NCBI GenBank assembly: GCA_947177005.1 | Contig: CAMWSZ010000090.1 | Span: 1 to 9,277 of the forward strand | Length of the DNA stretch: 9,277 nucleotides | Direction: 5' to 3' | Source of the DNA: an uncultured Clostridia bacterium | Lineage (GTDB): Bacteria > Bacillota > Clostridia > Oscillospirales > Oscillospiraceae | In this document: positions 1 to 5,849 of the stretch, in pieces | Layout: each line of letters starts with the position of its first letter | Position numbering within the stretch: the first letter of the stretch is position 1 | Program-made: the position numbers and the translations under genes | Notes under the pieces: generated by a model | What the model was told of the DNA's origin: nothing | Seen by the model: the letters and a program-made list of their open reading frames with translations, nothing else | The model's database searches: none

Positions 1-135
1 CATTGGATTAATGCAATGCACGATGAGTTCCGCCGCCGCAGCTGCCTGCTTCCTGATGCTCCTTGTGAGCAAGATGAACAGGACTTGTTCATCTTGTGGC
101 TGACCGAAAAAAACGGACGGGAAAAGGACGGATAA
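1..135 (+). CDS. C-terminal end of an unrecognised protein (5' part outside window)
   Basis: Frame 1 is open from the first base to a TAA at 133-135, giving the last 44 residues of a protein that starts upstream. The visible tail is hydrophilic and ends in a charged stretch (Glu-Lys-Asn-Gly-Arg-Glu-Lys-Asp-Gly). It has one Cys-rich spot (Cys-Leu-Leu-Pro-Asp-Ala-Pro-Cys). There is too little sequence to name a family. A hairpin follows 14 bases after the stop and the next gene is on the opposite strand, so this is probably the 3' end of a rightward transcription unit. The short length leaves a chance that the open frame is accidental. Confidence 0.45.
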   Translation, partial: HWINAMHDEFRRRSCLLPDAPCEQDEQDLFILWLTEKNGREKDG

Positions 136-148
136 CAAAACGCAGAAC

Positions 149-175
149 CCTCCTGCAAATAAATGCAAGGGGAGG
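149..175. terminator. Imperfect hairpin between convergent genes, possible bidirectional terminator
   Basis: CCTCCTGCA at 149-157 faces TGCA (164-167) and GGAGG (171-175) across a 6-base AATAAA loop. The stem carries a 3-base bulge. It sits exactly between the end of the rightward gene (135) and the end of the leftward ATP-grasp gene (183). On the minus strand it is followed by a moderately T-rich stretch (TTCTGCGTTTTG); on the plus strand the tail is poor. Position argues for a terminator and quality argues against a strong one. Confidence 0.35.
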
Positions 176-182
176 ATTCGAA

Positions 183-758
183 CTATTTCGCCGCTTTGCT
201 GCGGGTCTTCCATGACTGCAATTCAAAACGATAAGCGCTGGCATACATTCCAAGCGGCAGTACTGCGCCGTATAAGCCGCAGGATATGAAATTGTGAACT
301 TCAATAATAACGGTCTGGAAGCCGGATTCCGTTGGAATTACTGCAACATCCAGGGCATACGCCGGATATTTTTGTCCGACAGCATCAATCATGGACATTA
401 CTGCAGATTTATTCGGGATCAGCCAAGGATCGCCGGAGTAACAGCGAATGTCCATCAGACGCTGCCGAAAGACAAATGCCCGCCACTCGGATTTAATTTG
501 GATTTTCTCAGAAAACATAATCGGATCGGAGGTTATGGGGAGAGGAGTTGTCCTGTCATATATATCGGTGAAATTTGTTTTTACGCGCCCGGCTGATTTT
601 ATGAATAGTTTGTCTGCTCTCAGATAAGAAAAAATCAAAGGTGCCTTTTGAATGGAATCAGCAAAAACAATTTTTCTGCCAAGCCATTCCTGATGCGGCA
701 GTATTTCATCAGGGATTCCAACAGGGAAGAGATGGGGAATGCCGTAAGCAAGAAGCAT
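183..758 (-). CDS. ATP-grasp domain protein (R2K-type), C-terminal part after a frameshift
   Basis: This 191-residue frame holds most of an ATP-grasp ligase-like domain of the R2K/DUF4343 type. These are predicted ATP-dependent carboxylate-amine ligases whose substrates are mostly unknown. Visible marks are a lysine-containing strand (KLFIKSAGRVKTNFTD, residues 50-65), an Arg strand (IKSEWRAFVFRQRLMDIR, about 87-104) and a C-terminal metal/ATP-binding strand (ALDVAV then VIIEVHNF) with the typical Glu-x-x-Asn. The ATG at 756-758 is not the true start. The same frame stays open upstream to about 887 and encodes residues that continue the protein begun at 991 in another frame. The join lies in a five-T run at 859-863 (A5 on the coding strand). 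One more A would give a single protein of about 268 residues, the expected family size. The family call is from recall of conserved residues, not a search. Confidence 0.72.
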   Translation of the reverse strand: MLLAYGIPHLFPVGIPDEILPHQEWLGRKIVFADSIQKAPLIFSYLRADKLFIKSAGRVKTNFTDIYDRTTPLPITSDPIMFSEKIQIKSEWRAFVFRQRLMDIRCYSGDPWLIPNKSAVMSMIDAVGQKYPAYALDVAVIPTESGFQTVIIEVHNFISCGLYGAVLPLGMYASAYRFELQSWKTRSKAAK

Positions 759-802
759 GACTTTTTCGACAAACTCAATGCTGCCGGTGGGAATGCAGTC
801 AG

Positions 803-991
803 TTAAAAATTCAGGGGAGAAAGCCGAAAGTTCCTCCAGAGATGTATGCCGGCATTCCTTTTTGTCATTTGGATGCAGCCAGTTGTATTATCAATGCGGG
901 CAAGTACGCATGAAGTATCCTCGGATGGAACACGAATTTGTGGCTGAATAACCTGTAGAGGTTCAAACTGAAGCAAAAAGATCTGAGACAT
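803..991 (-). CDS. ATP-grasp protein, N-terminal fragment (before the frameshift)
   Basis: The start is the ATG at 989-991, preceded by AAAGGA about 9 bases upstream, a good ribosome binding site. A longer open frame from 1237 has no such site and its upstream part crosses a stable hairpin, so it was not used. The first 44 residues or so (beginning MSQIFLLQFEPLQVIQPQIR) form the N-terminal sub-domain. After Met-Thr-Lys the frame runs on as unrelated residues and stops at 803-805. The neighbouring frame takes over at the A5 run and continues into the ATP-grasp core. The bases around the run do not form a canonical -1 slippery heptamer in this frame, so a mutation or sequencing indel is more likely than programmed frameshifting. 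Confidence 0.6.
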   Translation of the reverse strand: MSQIFLLQFEPLQVIQPQIRVPSEDTSCVLARIDNTTGCIQMTKRNAGIHLWRNFRLSPLNF

Positions 992-1074
992 AGAAATACA
1001 TCCTTTCATTTTGAGAGATATTAGTTTATATGCCGCCGAAAATAAAAATATCGATAAAACCCAACTGTTAAGGA

Positions 1075-1110
1075 AAGAGAATGTCTTGCTGCGGCAGGAC
1101 ATTCTTTTCT
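1075..1110 (+). terminator. Long hairpin with T-rich tail between divergent genes
   Basis: AGAATGTCTTGC (1078-1089) pairs with GCAGGACATTCT (1094-1105) across a TGCG loop. The stem is 12 base pairs including one T-G wobble, and further A/G-T pairs at the base extend it to about 15. TTTTCTT follows on the plus strand. It lies between the leftward ATP-grasp gene and the rightward gene at 1193, with no visible upstream rightward gene to terminate. It may act as an attenuator in the leader of the 1193 gene, or mark the end of something deleted. Confidence 0.5.
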
Positions 1111-1192
1111 TGTTGGAACAGATTGTCTGCTGATATGTCCAAACAAAAAAACGTATCATTTTCTGTATTACAAAGAAAGAGGGTGATAACGT

Positions 1193-1591
1193 ATGTTTCA
1201 TCCAGAACATTTTCCTCCCGAAACGTGGTCCCGGCATAAGCAGGAGGGGTACAAACTGCGCAAATTTTTGCCTCTTGCCCCACAGCGGATCGCCGAAATG
1301 GATGCGGAAGTATTTCTCAGAGAAGGACGCGGCTTTTTCATGACCAGTCCCGGCATCAACGTCAACGATGAAAGCTGTGTGCTTGCCAAAATATTCGCTC
1401 CGGACGGACGGGCCGTTTGTCTGCGGCTGGACAGGGATTATTTTGAGATATATGTCAGAGATGCAAACGGAAGTGATTCTGCAGCTGTCTGGCAGTTTGG
1501 ATATACTTTCCGTGATTACCGGCAGGATGAATTATGGAGCAATATGGTGACGCTCCTTTGCCGGCATCAGACACTCACAGTTGATTGGTAA
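1193..1591 (+). CDS. Unrecognised 132-residue cytosolic protein
   Basis: ATG at 1193 is preceded by GAGGGTGATAACGT, a GAGGG ribosome binding site about 10 bases upstream. The product is intact, soluble-looking, acidic in its middle and rich in aromatic residues, with no signal peptide or membrane segment. The N-terminal part is charged (Phe-His-Pro-Glu-His-Phe-Pro-Pro-Glu-Thr-Trp). The centre alternates strands and turns (AKIFAPDGRAVCLRLDRDYFEIYVRD, here described as a probable beta-rich core at about 66-91). The C-terminus has a Tyr-Arg-Gln-Asp-Glu-Leu-Trp helix. No family was recognised. It stands alone, with a strong terminator beginning 2 bases after the stop, so it is probably monocistronic. 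Codon use and composition resemble the neighbours. Confidence 0.75.
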   Translation: MFHPEHFPPETWSRHKQEGYKLRKFLPLAPQRIAEMDAEVFLREGRGFFMTSPGINVNDESCVLAKIFAPDGRAVCLRLDRDYFEIYVRDANGSDSAAVWQFGYTFRDYRQDELWSNMVTLLCRHQTLTVDW

Positions 1592-1593
1592 AA

Positions 1594-1657
1594 GGGAACC
1601 CCAGGCGCAGCCGTCGATAGGACCTTTGTGCCTGGGGTTCCTCTTATATTCTTTTTT
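1594..1657 (+). terminator. Strong rho-independent terminator after the 1193 gene
   Basis: GGAACCCCAGGC (1595-1606) is perfectly complementary to GCCTGGGGTTCC (1630-1641), a GC-rich 12-bp stem with a 23-base loop. It is followed by CTTATATTCTTTTTT. On the other strand the stem is followed by CTTTT, so some leftward termination is possible. The stem starts right after the stop codon of the 132-residue gene. Confidence 0.85.
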
Positions 1658-1673
1658 AGAGGGAACAATCCTG

Positions 1674-1772
1674 GTGACCGGATTTATACCGTTCCAGGAG
1701 CCGCGTCTGGCAGCGCTGCGGGGCTTTCTGTTCTTTCTTGGGACATTTTTCGCAAGCACTATAAATATATAA
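1674..1772 (+). CDS. Possible 32-residue hydrophobic peptide, or remnant of a membrane protein
   Basis: A GTG at 1674 has AGAGGG about 10 bases upstream and opens a 32-codon frame ending in TAA at 1770-1772. The C-terminal half (LRGFLFFLGTFFASTINI) is hydrophobic enough for one membrane segment. The local GC content is higher than in the flanking intergenic DNA, as in coding sequence. It follows directly on a terminator and no family is recognisable. It could equally be a decayed gene end or chance. Confidence 0.15.
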   Translation: MTGFIPFQEPRLAALRGFLFFLGTFFASTINI

Positions 1773-1779
1773 ATACAAA

Positions 1780-1807
1780 TCAGGAGACCGAAATCCCGGC
1801 CTCCTGA
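1780..1807 (-). terminator. Terminator of the signal peptidase gene
   Basis: TCAGGAG (1780-1786) and CTCCTGA (1801-1807) form a stem extended by CCG/CGG. The one mismatch becomes a G-U wobble only in the leftward transcript. Reading leftward, TTTGTATTTATATATTT follows the stem. It lies about 30 bases beyond the lepB stop codon, and the strand preference of the stem supports a leftward terminator. Confidence 0.65.
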
Positions 1808-1835
1808 ATCTGTCTGATTCGGCTGTTCTGTATAC

Positions 1836-2417
1836 TCAGCTATGGAACAGCACCTTTCCGAAAAAGTTGTTGAAGGGAATTGCGCCGATCAATCTGCTGT
1901 CGTAAGAATTATTCCGGTTGTCACCCATGCAAAAAAGATGTCCTTCCGGAACGATATAGGTATTGCCGTCAGTGTTCATAGGTTCGGCGATGTATTCGGG
2001 ATCAAGCTTTTCACCATTCCGATATACATATCCATCCTTCATTTCAAGTACGTCGCCGGGCAGTCCAATGACGCGCTTAACATAAATGACTTCTTTTTCG
2101 ACGGCGTTGAGGTACATGGCCTTCAAGTCGTTTGTGAGGGGTTCGACAAGCTCTGCGTTCGGAAAGAAAACGACGATATCATCGTAATTCAGTTTATCCG
2201 CCGGAGAGTTGAAATGGAAGAGCTTCGAGCCGGCTTCCAGCGTCGGATACATAGACGGTGATGGTACCACAGCCATTCCAAAGTTTCCGAAAAACAGTAC
2301 AAAAGCAGCGAGAAAAGCAAGTATGCACGCGAAGATATCTAACAGCTTATATGTTTTTTGAGAAATAACCGGTTTCGGATTCATTTCTTCGGTCATGGCA
2401 GCTGGAGTTTTCATCAT
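1836..2417 (-). CDS. lepB: Signal peptidase I (type I, S26A), short Gram-positive form
   Basis: This membrane-anchored serine protease cleaves signal peptides from secreted preproteins on the outer face of the membrane. From the ATG at 2417 it has 193 residues: a cytosolic tail, one transmembrane helix (about 25-50, IFACILAFLAAFVLFFGNFG), then the catalytic domain. The nucleophile box is PSPSMYPT, with Ser55 just before Met. The general-base Lys114 lies in VKRVIGLPGD. The C-terminal box is GDNRNNSYDSR (165-175). All are the conserved positions of the Ser/Lys dyad family. The start was chosen because AAGAGGTG lies 6 bases upstream; an in-frame GTG at 2426 is part of that site. It is transcribed leftward from an AT-rich divergent region shared with recD2. 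The nearby secreted protein at 5366 could be one of its substrates (inference). Confidence 0.93.
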   Translation of the reverse strand: MMKTPAAMTEEMNPKPVISQKTYKLLDIFACILAFLAAFVLFFGNFGMAVVPSPSMYPTLEAGSKLFHFNSPADKLNYDDIVVFFPNAELVEPLTNDLKAMYLNAVEKEVIYVKRVIGLPGDVLEMKDGYVYRNGEKLDPEYIAEPMNTDGNTYIVPEGHLFCMGDNRNNSYDSRLIGAIPFNNFFGKVLFHS

Positions 2418-2473
2418 ATAATTCACCTCTTTGATTCAGATTCCACAGTCTTGTCCAGTTTTGTGCTGATTAT

Positions 2474-2503
2474 ATTATATGCATAATGCTTTTATGAAAA
2501 CAA
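2474..2503 (-). promoter_or_regulatory. Candidate sigma-A promoter for lepB
   Basis: On the minus strand TTGTTT (2503-2498) is followed after 18 bases by a perfect TATAAT (2479-2474), with a second overlapping TATAAT at 2474-2469. The distance to the lepB ATG at 2417 leaves a leader of about 50 bases. The -35 box matches only in its first half, so strength may depend on the -10 box. Confidence 0.5.
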
Positions 2504-2563
2504 GGGAATATTGTAAACAAATTATGAACTTACGATGATAAAAGAAAAAATCTTCCTTATAAT

Positions 2564-2593
2564 TTGTTATTTGTTATCTAAAAAGCATATTAT
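2564..2593 (+). promoter_or_regulatory. Weak candidate promoter for the recD2 gene
   Basis: TTGTTA (2564-2569) and TATTAT (2588-2593) are separated by 18 bases in a very AT-rich 270-bp region (2418-2687) between the divergent lepB and recD2. In such DNA matches arise by chance. The rest of the region shows no hairpin or other element I can support. Confidence 0.22.
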
Positions 2594-2687
2594 AAATTTT
2601 GTGTATCTCCTTTATATTTCATTTGTTTTTGGCATATATCGAGTCAATCAAATCCCAAAAACTAATCAGAAAAAGGAGATGCAGATT

Positions 2688-3626
2688 ATGCAGAACAACA
2701 CAAAACGAGGTGGAACAATGTCATTTGCATTAAACATCCAGCCCCAAACCACCGGATTCAACTTTGCTCCAGCTACCGAAGAAAACGGCCCTCTAGCCAA
2801 GTATGAAATTGGCGAAACCGTACGCAAAGTGGTTCGTGTGATGAATTGCCGCTATACAGATGGACAGGGGTTTTATATCTATTATGTAGAAGAAAACGAC
2901 CGTTGGTTTTGTATCAAAGGTTCTTTTCCATATAATCTCATCCTGAACTCTTACTATGAAATTACGGGAACGATAACGCTGGATAAGAAACGGGGAACAA
3001 GATTGGTTACTGTTTCATCCTGCTGTTCCACACTGCCGGCCACTGAATGCGGTATAATCACTGTACTCAAGACACTGCATGGACTGGATACACAGGCGTA
3101 CAAACTCTACAATTGTGTTGGGCCTGATGTTCTGAATTTGATAGTTAAGGACCCGGCCGCTGTAGCCTCAATGGTTCCCGGCGTAGGAATCAAAAGAGTG
3201 CTTGGATGGCAGCAGGAACTGCTGTCCCGAGGCGCGGACGACAAAGAACTGCGGAAGCTGTATGAGCTGGGACTGAATCAGAACCAGGCGGCAAAGCTGA
3301 TAGCGGCGCATGGACTGAAAATCTGTGAAGAAGTCCGGCAAAATCCCTACCGTCTCATTGGCGAAGTACGCGGGTACAGTTTTACAAAATGTGATAAATA
3401 TGCTTTGGAAGCGGGCCGTTCTGTATGTGATCCGCTTTGTCTGACAGAGGGACTTCTTTACACGATGCGTTCCATTGAAATGAAGGGACACTGTACCTAT
3501 CCAAAAGAAGAGTTCATGGAGGCAGCCCACCGTATTCTTGATGCTGCGCTGACATTGCGCACCGCAAAGCAGCTTCTTTTCGGGCAAAAGCCGGGAAGCG
3601 TGGTTGAACGGACAGTGGGGCAATAA
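2688..3626 (+). CDS. recD2: RecD2-like helicase, N-terminal part (before the frameshift)
   Basis: This is the accessory half of an ATP-dependent RecD-like (SF1B, 5'-3') DNA helicase. From 2688 the domains are an OB-like beta domain (about 25-120, with GQGFYIYYVEENDRWFCIKG), a helix-hairpin-helix region around residue 162 (MVPGVGIKR), a second HhH-like stretch (LNQNQAAKLIAAHGL) and the GYSFTKCDKYALEAG segment typical of RecD2 proteins. Two starts are good: ATG 2688 (AGGAG 9 bases upstream) and ATG 2718 (GAGG 7 bases upstream); a start at 2535 has no site and codes a low-complexity AT-rich tail. The frame ends at TAA 3624-3626, overlapping the helicase frame. With one G fewer in the G4 run at 3617-3620 the text reads Thr-Val-Gly-Asn-Lys-Thr straight into the next frame, giving about 866 residues, a normal RecD2 length. 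Confidence 0.8.
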   Translation: MQNNTKRGGTMSFALNIQPQTTGFNFAPATEENGPLAKYEIGETVRKVVRVMNCRYTDGQGFYIYYVEENDRWFCIKGSFPYNLILNSYYEITGTITLDKKRGTRLVTVSSCCSTLPATECGIITVLKTLHGLDTQAYKLYNCVGPDVLNLIVKDPAAVASMVPGVGIKRVLGWQQELLSRGADDKELRKLYELGLNQNQAAKLIAAHGLKICEEVRQNPYRLIGEVRGYSFTKCDKYALEAGRSVCDPLCLTEGLLYTMRSIEMKGHCTYPKEEFMEAAHRILDAALTLRTAKQLLFGQKPGSVVERTVGQ

Positions 3627-5289
3627 AACCTATGCGATTTCTATTGACGCGCTTATTGCGGATATCGAAGAATGGGAATCTGAAAATCAGGGAAGCAGAA
3701 AAAATTACCGCTATATTCTGGAGCGTATTGATGACAGGCTGATGGAAAACGCAATGGAGGCGCTGCGCACACGCAGCAAACTGATTTGTGAAACAGTAAG
3801 GGGAAAAGAATATGTCACTCCCGGCAAATTCTATGAAGCGGAAAGGGCGATCGCCGGCACCCTGCGGGACATCAGGCAGAATGAATGTTTTTTGTTTCCG
3901 GATCTGGATTTGACAATACAGGATGTTCTGAAAAAGGAGGGCATTGTTCTCGAAGCAAAGCAAATGGAGGCTGGCCGGCGCATCTGGCAGGCAGAGGGAG
4001 GAGCGTTTATTCTGAGTGGTTCTGCCGGCTGCGGCAAAACCTTTACTTTAAATATTATCATGAAAGTTCTTGAGCGGCTGTATCAAAAACGGGGAAAAAT
4101 CTTTAACCCCTGCGTGCTTGCTCCAACCGGCAAAGCCGCAAAGGTTGCCCATACTGTTACAAAATTACCCGCTTATACCATTCATATGGCTTTGGGGCTT
4201 GTGTCTTCTGAAGACGACAGCGCTATTCAGGCTCCCAGCAAAAATATCAACAACAACTGTATTGTGGTCGATGAGTTTTCTATGGTGGACGAATACATTG
4301 GCGCTACACTGCTGCTTGGTGTTCCTAAGACATCCAAAGTCATTTTTCTGGGTGATCCGCAGCAGCTTCCCAGCATTCGCCCCGGCCGCCTTTTGAAGGA
4401 TCTGATCAGCAGCAACACGATTCCGGTGATTACCTTGGATGTTGTTAAGCGTCAGGATGCGAAGAGCGGAATCCTGCACAATGCCAACCGCATTATTCAG
4501 GGGCAGGATATTGACACATTTGCTCCTAATCAAAACGGAACAAAAGGAAACGCCTATGTTATTGCAGATGAAGATCCTGCAAGTGTTCAATCCAGAATTA
4601 TCAGCATGGCAGATCAATATGGCTTGAAAGCCTTTCAGGACGGCGATGTCCAGATCCTGTGTTCTCTTAAGGCTGGACCTACAGGTGTAGAGACCCTGAA
4701 TTATTGCATCCAGCAAAAGCTCAATCCCGAATCGGGCAGCAATGAGATTGTCGTAGGACGCATCAAGCTGAAAGATGCAGATGGAAGAGAAACAGAAGCT
4801 CCTAAAGTCTTTCGTATTGGGGATTGCGTGATTAATATTCGCAACAACTATGACCAGCCATGGTGTATCAAAACAAAACATAATACGTTCATGGAAACGC
4901 TGGGTACCCGGGGAGTAATAAATGGAGATACCGGAGTGGTTGATGCGATCTCTGTCTATAAAGACGGGAGCGGCATGACGCACAGGATCGTTTATGTAAA
5001 GTACGAAGACCACTATGTTTCCTATGACAACGAATACGAAGACCTGATGCTCGCGTACGCCCTGACAATTCATAAGAGCCAGGGCAGCCAGTGGCCCAAT
5101 GTCATTTGCCCTATGGTACAGGACAGCTTTATCTTAAATCGGAAAATTCTGTATACCATGTACACCCGTGCGCAGGAATCCTGTATGCTGCTGGGTTCTC
5201 CGTATATTATCAGAAAAACGATTCAGAACAACCGGGAGGATCTTCGTCTGACACTTTTGGAAGAAAGACTTCTCGGAAGACTATCATAA
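3604..5289 (+). CDS. recD2: RecD2-like helicase, motor part (after the frameshift)
   Basis: The 561-codon frame holds the complete SF1 motor. Using whole-protein numbering from 2688, Walker A is GSAGCGKT (about 444-451). Walker B is VVDEFSM (Asp near 528), motif III is GDPQQLP (near 555) and the C-terminal motif is TIHKSQGSQW (near 793). These are close to UvrD/RecD C-terminal signatures, followed by MYTRAQ. The listed start is a TTG without a convincing ribosome binding site, and the first in-frame ATG lies well inside. This frame is therefore probably the continuation of the 2688 gene rather than a separate protein. If the frameshift is real, this half could still fold as a motor but would lack the N-terminal OB/HhH DNA-binding part. 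Helicases of this type are common cargo of conjugative elements and phages; a role in element repair or replication is inferred. Confidence 0.88.
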   Translation: MNGQWGNKTYAISIDALIADIEEWESENQGSRKNYRYILERIDDRLMENAMEALRTRSKLICETVRGKEYVTPGKFYEAERAIAGTLRDIRQNECFLFPDLDLTIQDVLKKEGIVLEAKQMEAGRRIWQAEGGAFILSGSAGCGKTFTLNIIMKVLERLYQKRGKIFNPCVLAPTGKAAKVAHTVTKLPAYTIHMALGLVSSEDDSAIQAPSKNINNNCIVVDEFSMVDEYIGATLLLGVPKTSKVIFLGDPQQLPSIRPGRLLKDLISSNTIPVITLDVVKRQDAKSGILHNANRIIQGQDIDTFAPNQNGTKGNAYVIADEDPASVQSRIISMADQYGLKAFQDGDVQILCSLKAGPTGVETLNYCIQQKLNPESGSNEIVVGRIKLKDADGRETEAPKVFRIGDCVINIRNNYDQPWCIKTKHNTFMETLGTRGVINGDTGVVDAISVYKDGSGMTHRIVYVKYEDHYVSYDNEYEDLMLAYALTIHKSQGSQWPNVICPMVQDSFILNRKILYTMYTRAQESCMLLGSPYIIRKTIQNNREDLRLTLLEERLLGRLS

Positions 5290-5310
5290 AAACCGGCAAA
5301 AAAGTACGCA

Positions 5311-5339
5311 GGGCAGGGGTGGTTTTTCCGCTCCTGTCC
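5311..5339 (+). terminator. Stable hairpin between recD2 and the secreted-protein gene
   Basis: GGGCAGGGGTGG (5311-5322) pairs along its whole length, with three G-T wobbles, to CCGCTCCTGTCC (5328-5339) around a TTTTT loop. Only a short TTTG follows, so termination may be partial. It begins 21 bases after the recD2 stop and ends 26 bases before the next ATG, and could act as an attenuator or mRNA stabiliser. Confidence 0.42.
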
Positions 5340-5365
5340 TTTGTCCAAAAGAGGAGGAATCATCA

Positions 5366-5713
5366 ATGAAAAATCTGATATGCGTTTTATTGAGCTGTGT
5401 TATTGTAATTGCTTTTGCGGCAGCGTCCCTGTCCGCAGAGATGAAGACCCCCGGCGGAGATCCGGCAGTTCCTGTGTATGCAGAAGGATATACATGTGGA
5501 GATTTTGATGAGCTGAGGATGAGAAAGATCTATCAGCTGTCCAGTGTTTATGATATAGACAGCATTCCCGTCGAAGATTTTGAGAATAATGGGCAGATGT
5601 ACCATTTTATAGGATTGGAGCAGGTCAGTGGAGAAGGATTGGAGCCCTATATAAGGGACGGAAGTAAAAACCCGGCGCTTTATGCAGCCGTTTTTTGCAG
5701 GGAAAATTCTTGA
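5366..5713 (+). CDS. Small secreted protein with signal peptide, unrecognised
   Basis: ATG 5366 is preceded by GAGGAGGAATCATCA, a strong ribosome binding site 8-9 bases upstream. The 115-residue product begins with Lys, then a hydrophobic core (LICVLLSCVIVIAFAAASL) and an Ala-type cleavage site near Ser-Leu-Ser-Ala at about residue 24. About 90 mature residues would be exported. The mature part is acidic, with Tyr-Thr-Cys-Gly-Asp-Phe-Asp-Glu-Leu and a second Cys near the C-terminus (Phe-Cys-Arg-Glu-Asn-Ser). A disulphide is possible. No lipobox is evident, since the core Cys residues lie too early and lack the usual context. No family was recognised. It follows recD2 by 76 bases with a hairpin between, so co-transcription may be partial. 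Confidence 0.72.
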   Translation: MKNLICVLLSCVIVIAFAAASLSAEMKTPGGDPAVPVYAEGYTCGDFDELRMRKIYQLSSVYDIDSIPVEDFENNGQMYHFIGLEQVSGEGLEPYIRDGSKNPALYAAVFCRENS

Positions 5714-5738
5714 AAAAATCTAAAAGGATATGAGCGGC

Positions 5739-5780
5739 GCTTTTCAAGTTCGGAAAAATGACTGAAAATTGCCGAAGTAA
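5739..5780 (+). pseudogene. 3' remnant of a third methyltransferase copy
   Basis: Fifteen bases at 5739-5753 (GCTTTTCAAGTTCGG) are identical to 6984-6998, the 3' end of the first methyltransferase, and similarity continues through the stop codon into the intergenic repeat. Translated, the remnant reads Gly-Ala-Phe-Gln-Val-Arg-Lys-Asn-Asp, then a TGA where the intact copies have Trp, then Lys-Leu-Pro-Lys and TAA. Upstream of 5739 the similarity ends. This is the scar of a deleted or recombined array member. Confidence 0.75.
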
Positions 5781-5783
5781 TTA

Positions 5784-5840
5784 TTCGATAATATAAGCAA
5801 AAATCGCGTATTATCTTTTGTCAAAATCAATTGATGGAGG
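5784..5840 (+). promoter_or_regulatory. Control region copy A upstream of methyltransferase 1
   Basis: This is one of three related intergenic segments. Shared elements are TTCGAT (5784-5789), then 19 bases, then TATTAT (5809-5814), with a related 7-mer (ATAATAT, 5788-5794) starting exactly 20 bases before GTATTAT. In this copy GATAATA (5787-5793) and TATTATC (5809-5815) are a perfect inverted pair. GGAGG (5836-5840) is the ribosome binding site, 9 bases before the ATG at 5850. The 20-bp spacing suits a dimeric operator or a variant promoter. Confidence 0.45.
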
Positions 5841-5849
5841 ATATAGTGC

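Noticed and set aside
855..866. Programmed -1 frameshifting in the ATP-grasp gene
   Set aside because: The A5 run is not arranged as an X XXY YYZ slippery heptamer in the upstream frame and no clear downstream stimulatory structure was seen.
992..1237. Upstream extension of the ATP-grasp N-terminal frame to 1237
   Set aside because: The extension overlaps a stable hairpin and the start of the 1193 gene, and has no ribosome site, while the ATG at 991 has AAAGGA at good spacing.
1710..1719. Palindrome GCAGCGCTGC as an operator
   Set aside because: It is a single 10-base palindrome inside a possible short frame, with no second copy and no promoter nearby; chance is sufficient.
1842..2261. 139-codon rightward frame opposite lepB
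   Set aside because: The minus strand encodes a complete signal peptidase with catalytic Ser and Lys, so this is a shadow frame.
2535..2687. Upstream extension of the RecD2 frame to 2535
   Set aside because: The extension is AT-rich promoter-like DNA without a ribosome site; both 2688 and 2718 have clear ones.
3612..3626. Programmed +1 frameshifting in recD2
   Set aside because: The context (GTG GGG CAA TAA) does not resemble the prfB-type shift site; an indel in the G run is simpler.
4165..5073. 302-codon open frame antisense to the helicase gene
   Set aside because: It lies wholly opposite the conserved RecD2 motor motifs, has no ribosome site, and codes a Cys/His/Asn-rich sequence with no domain character. 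It is a shadow of the real gene.
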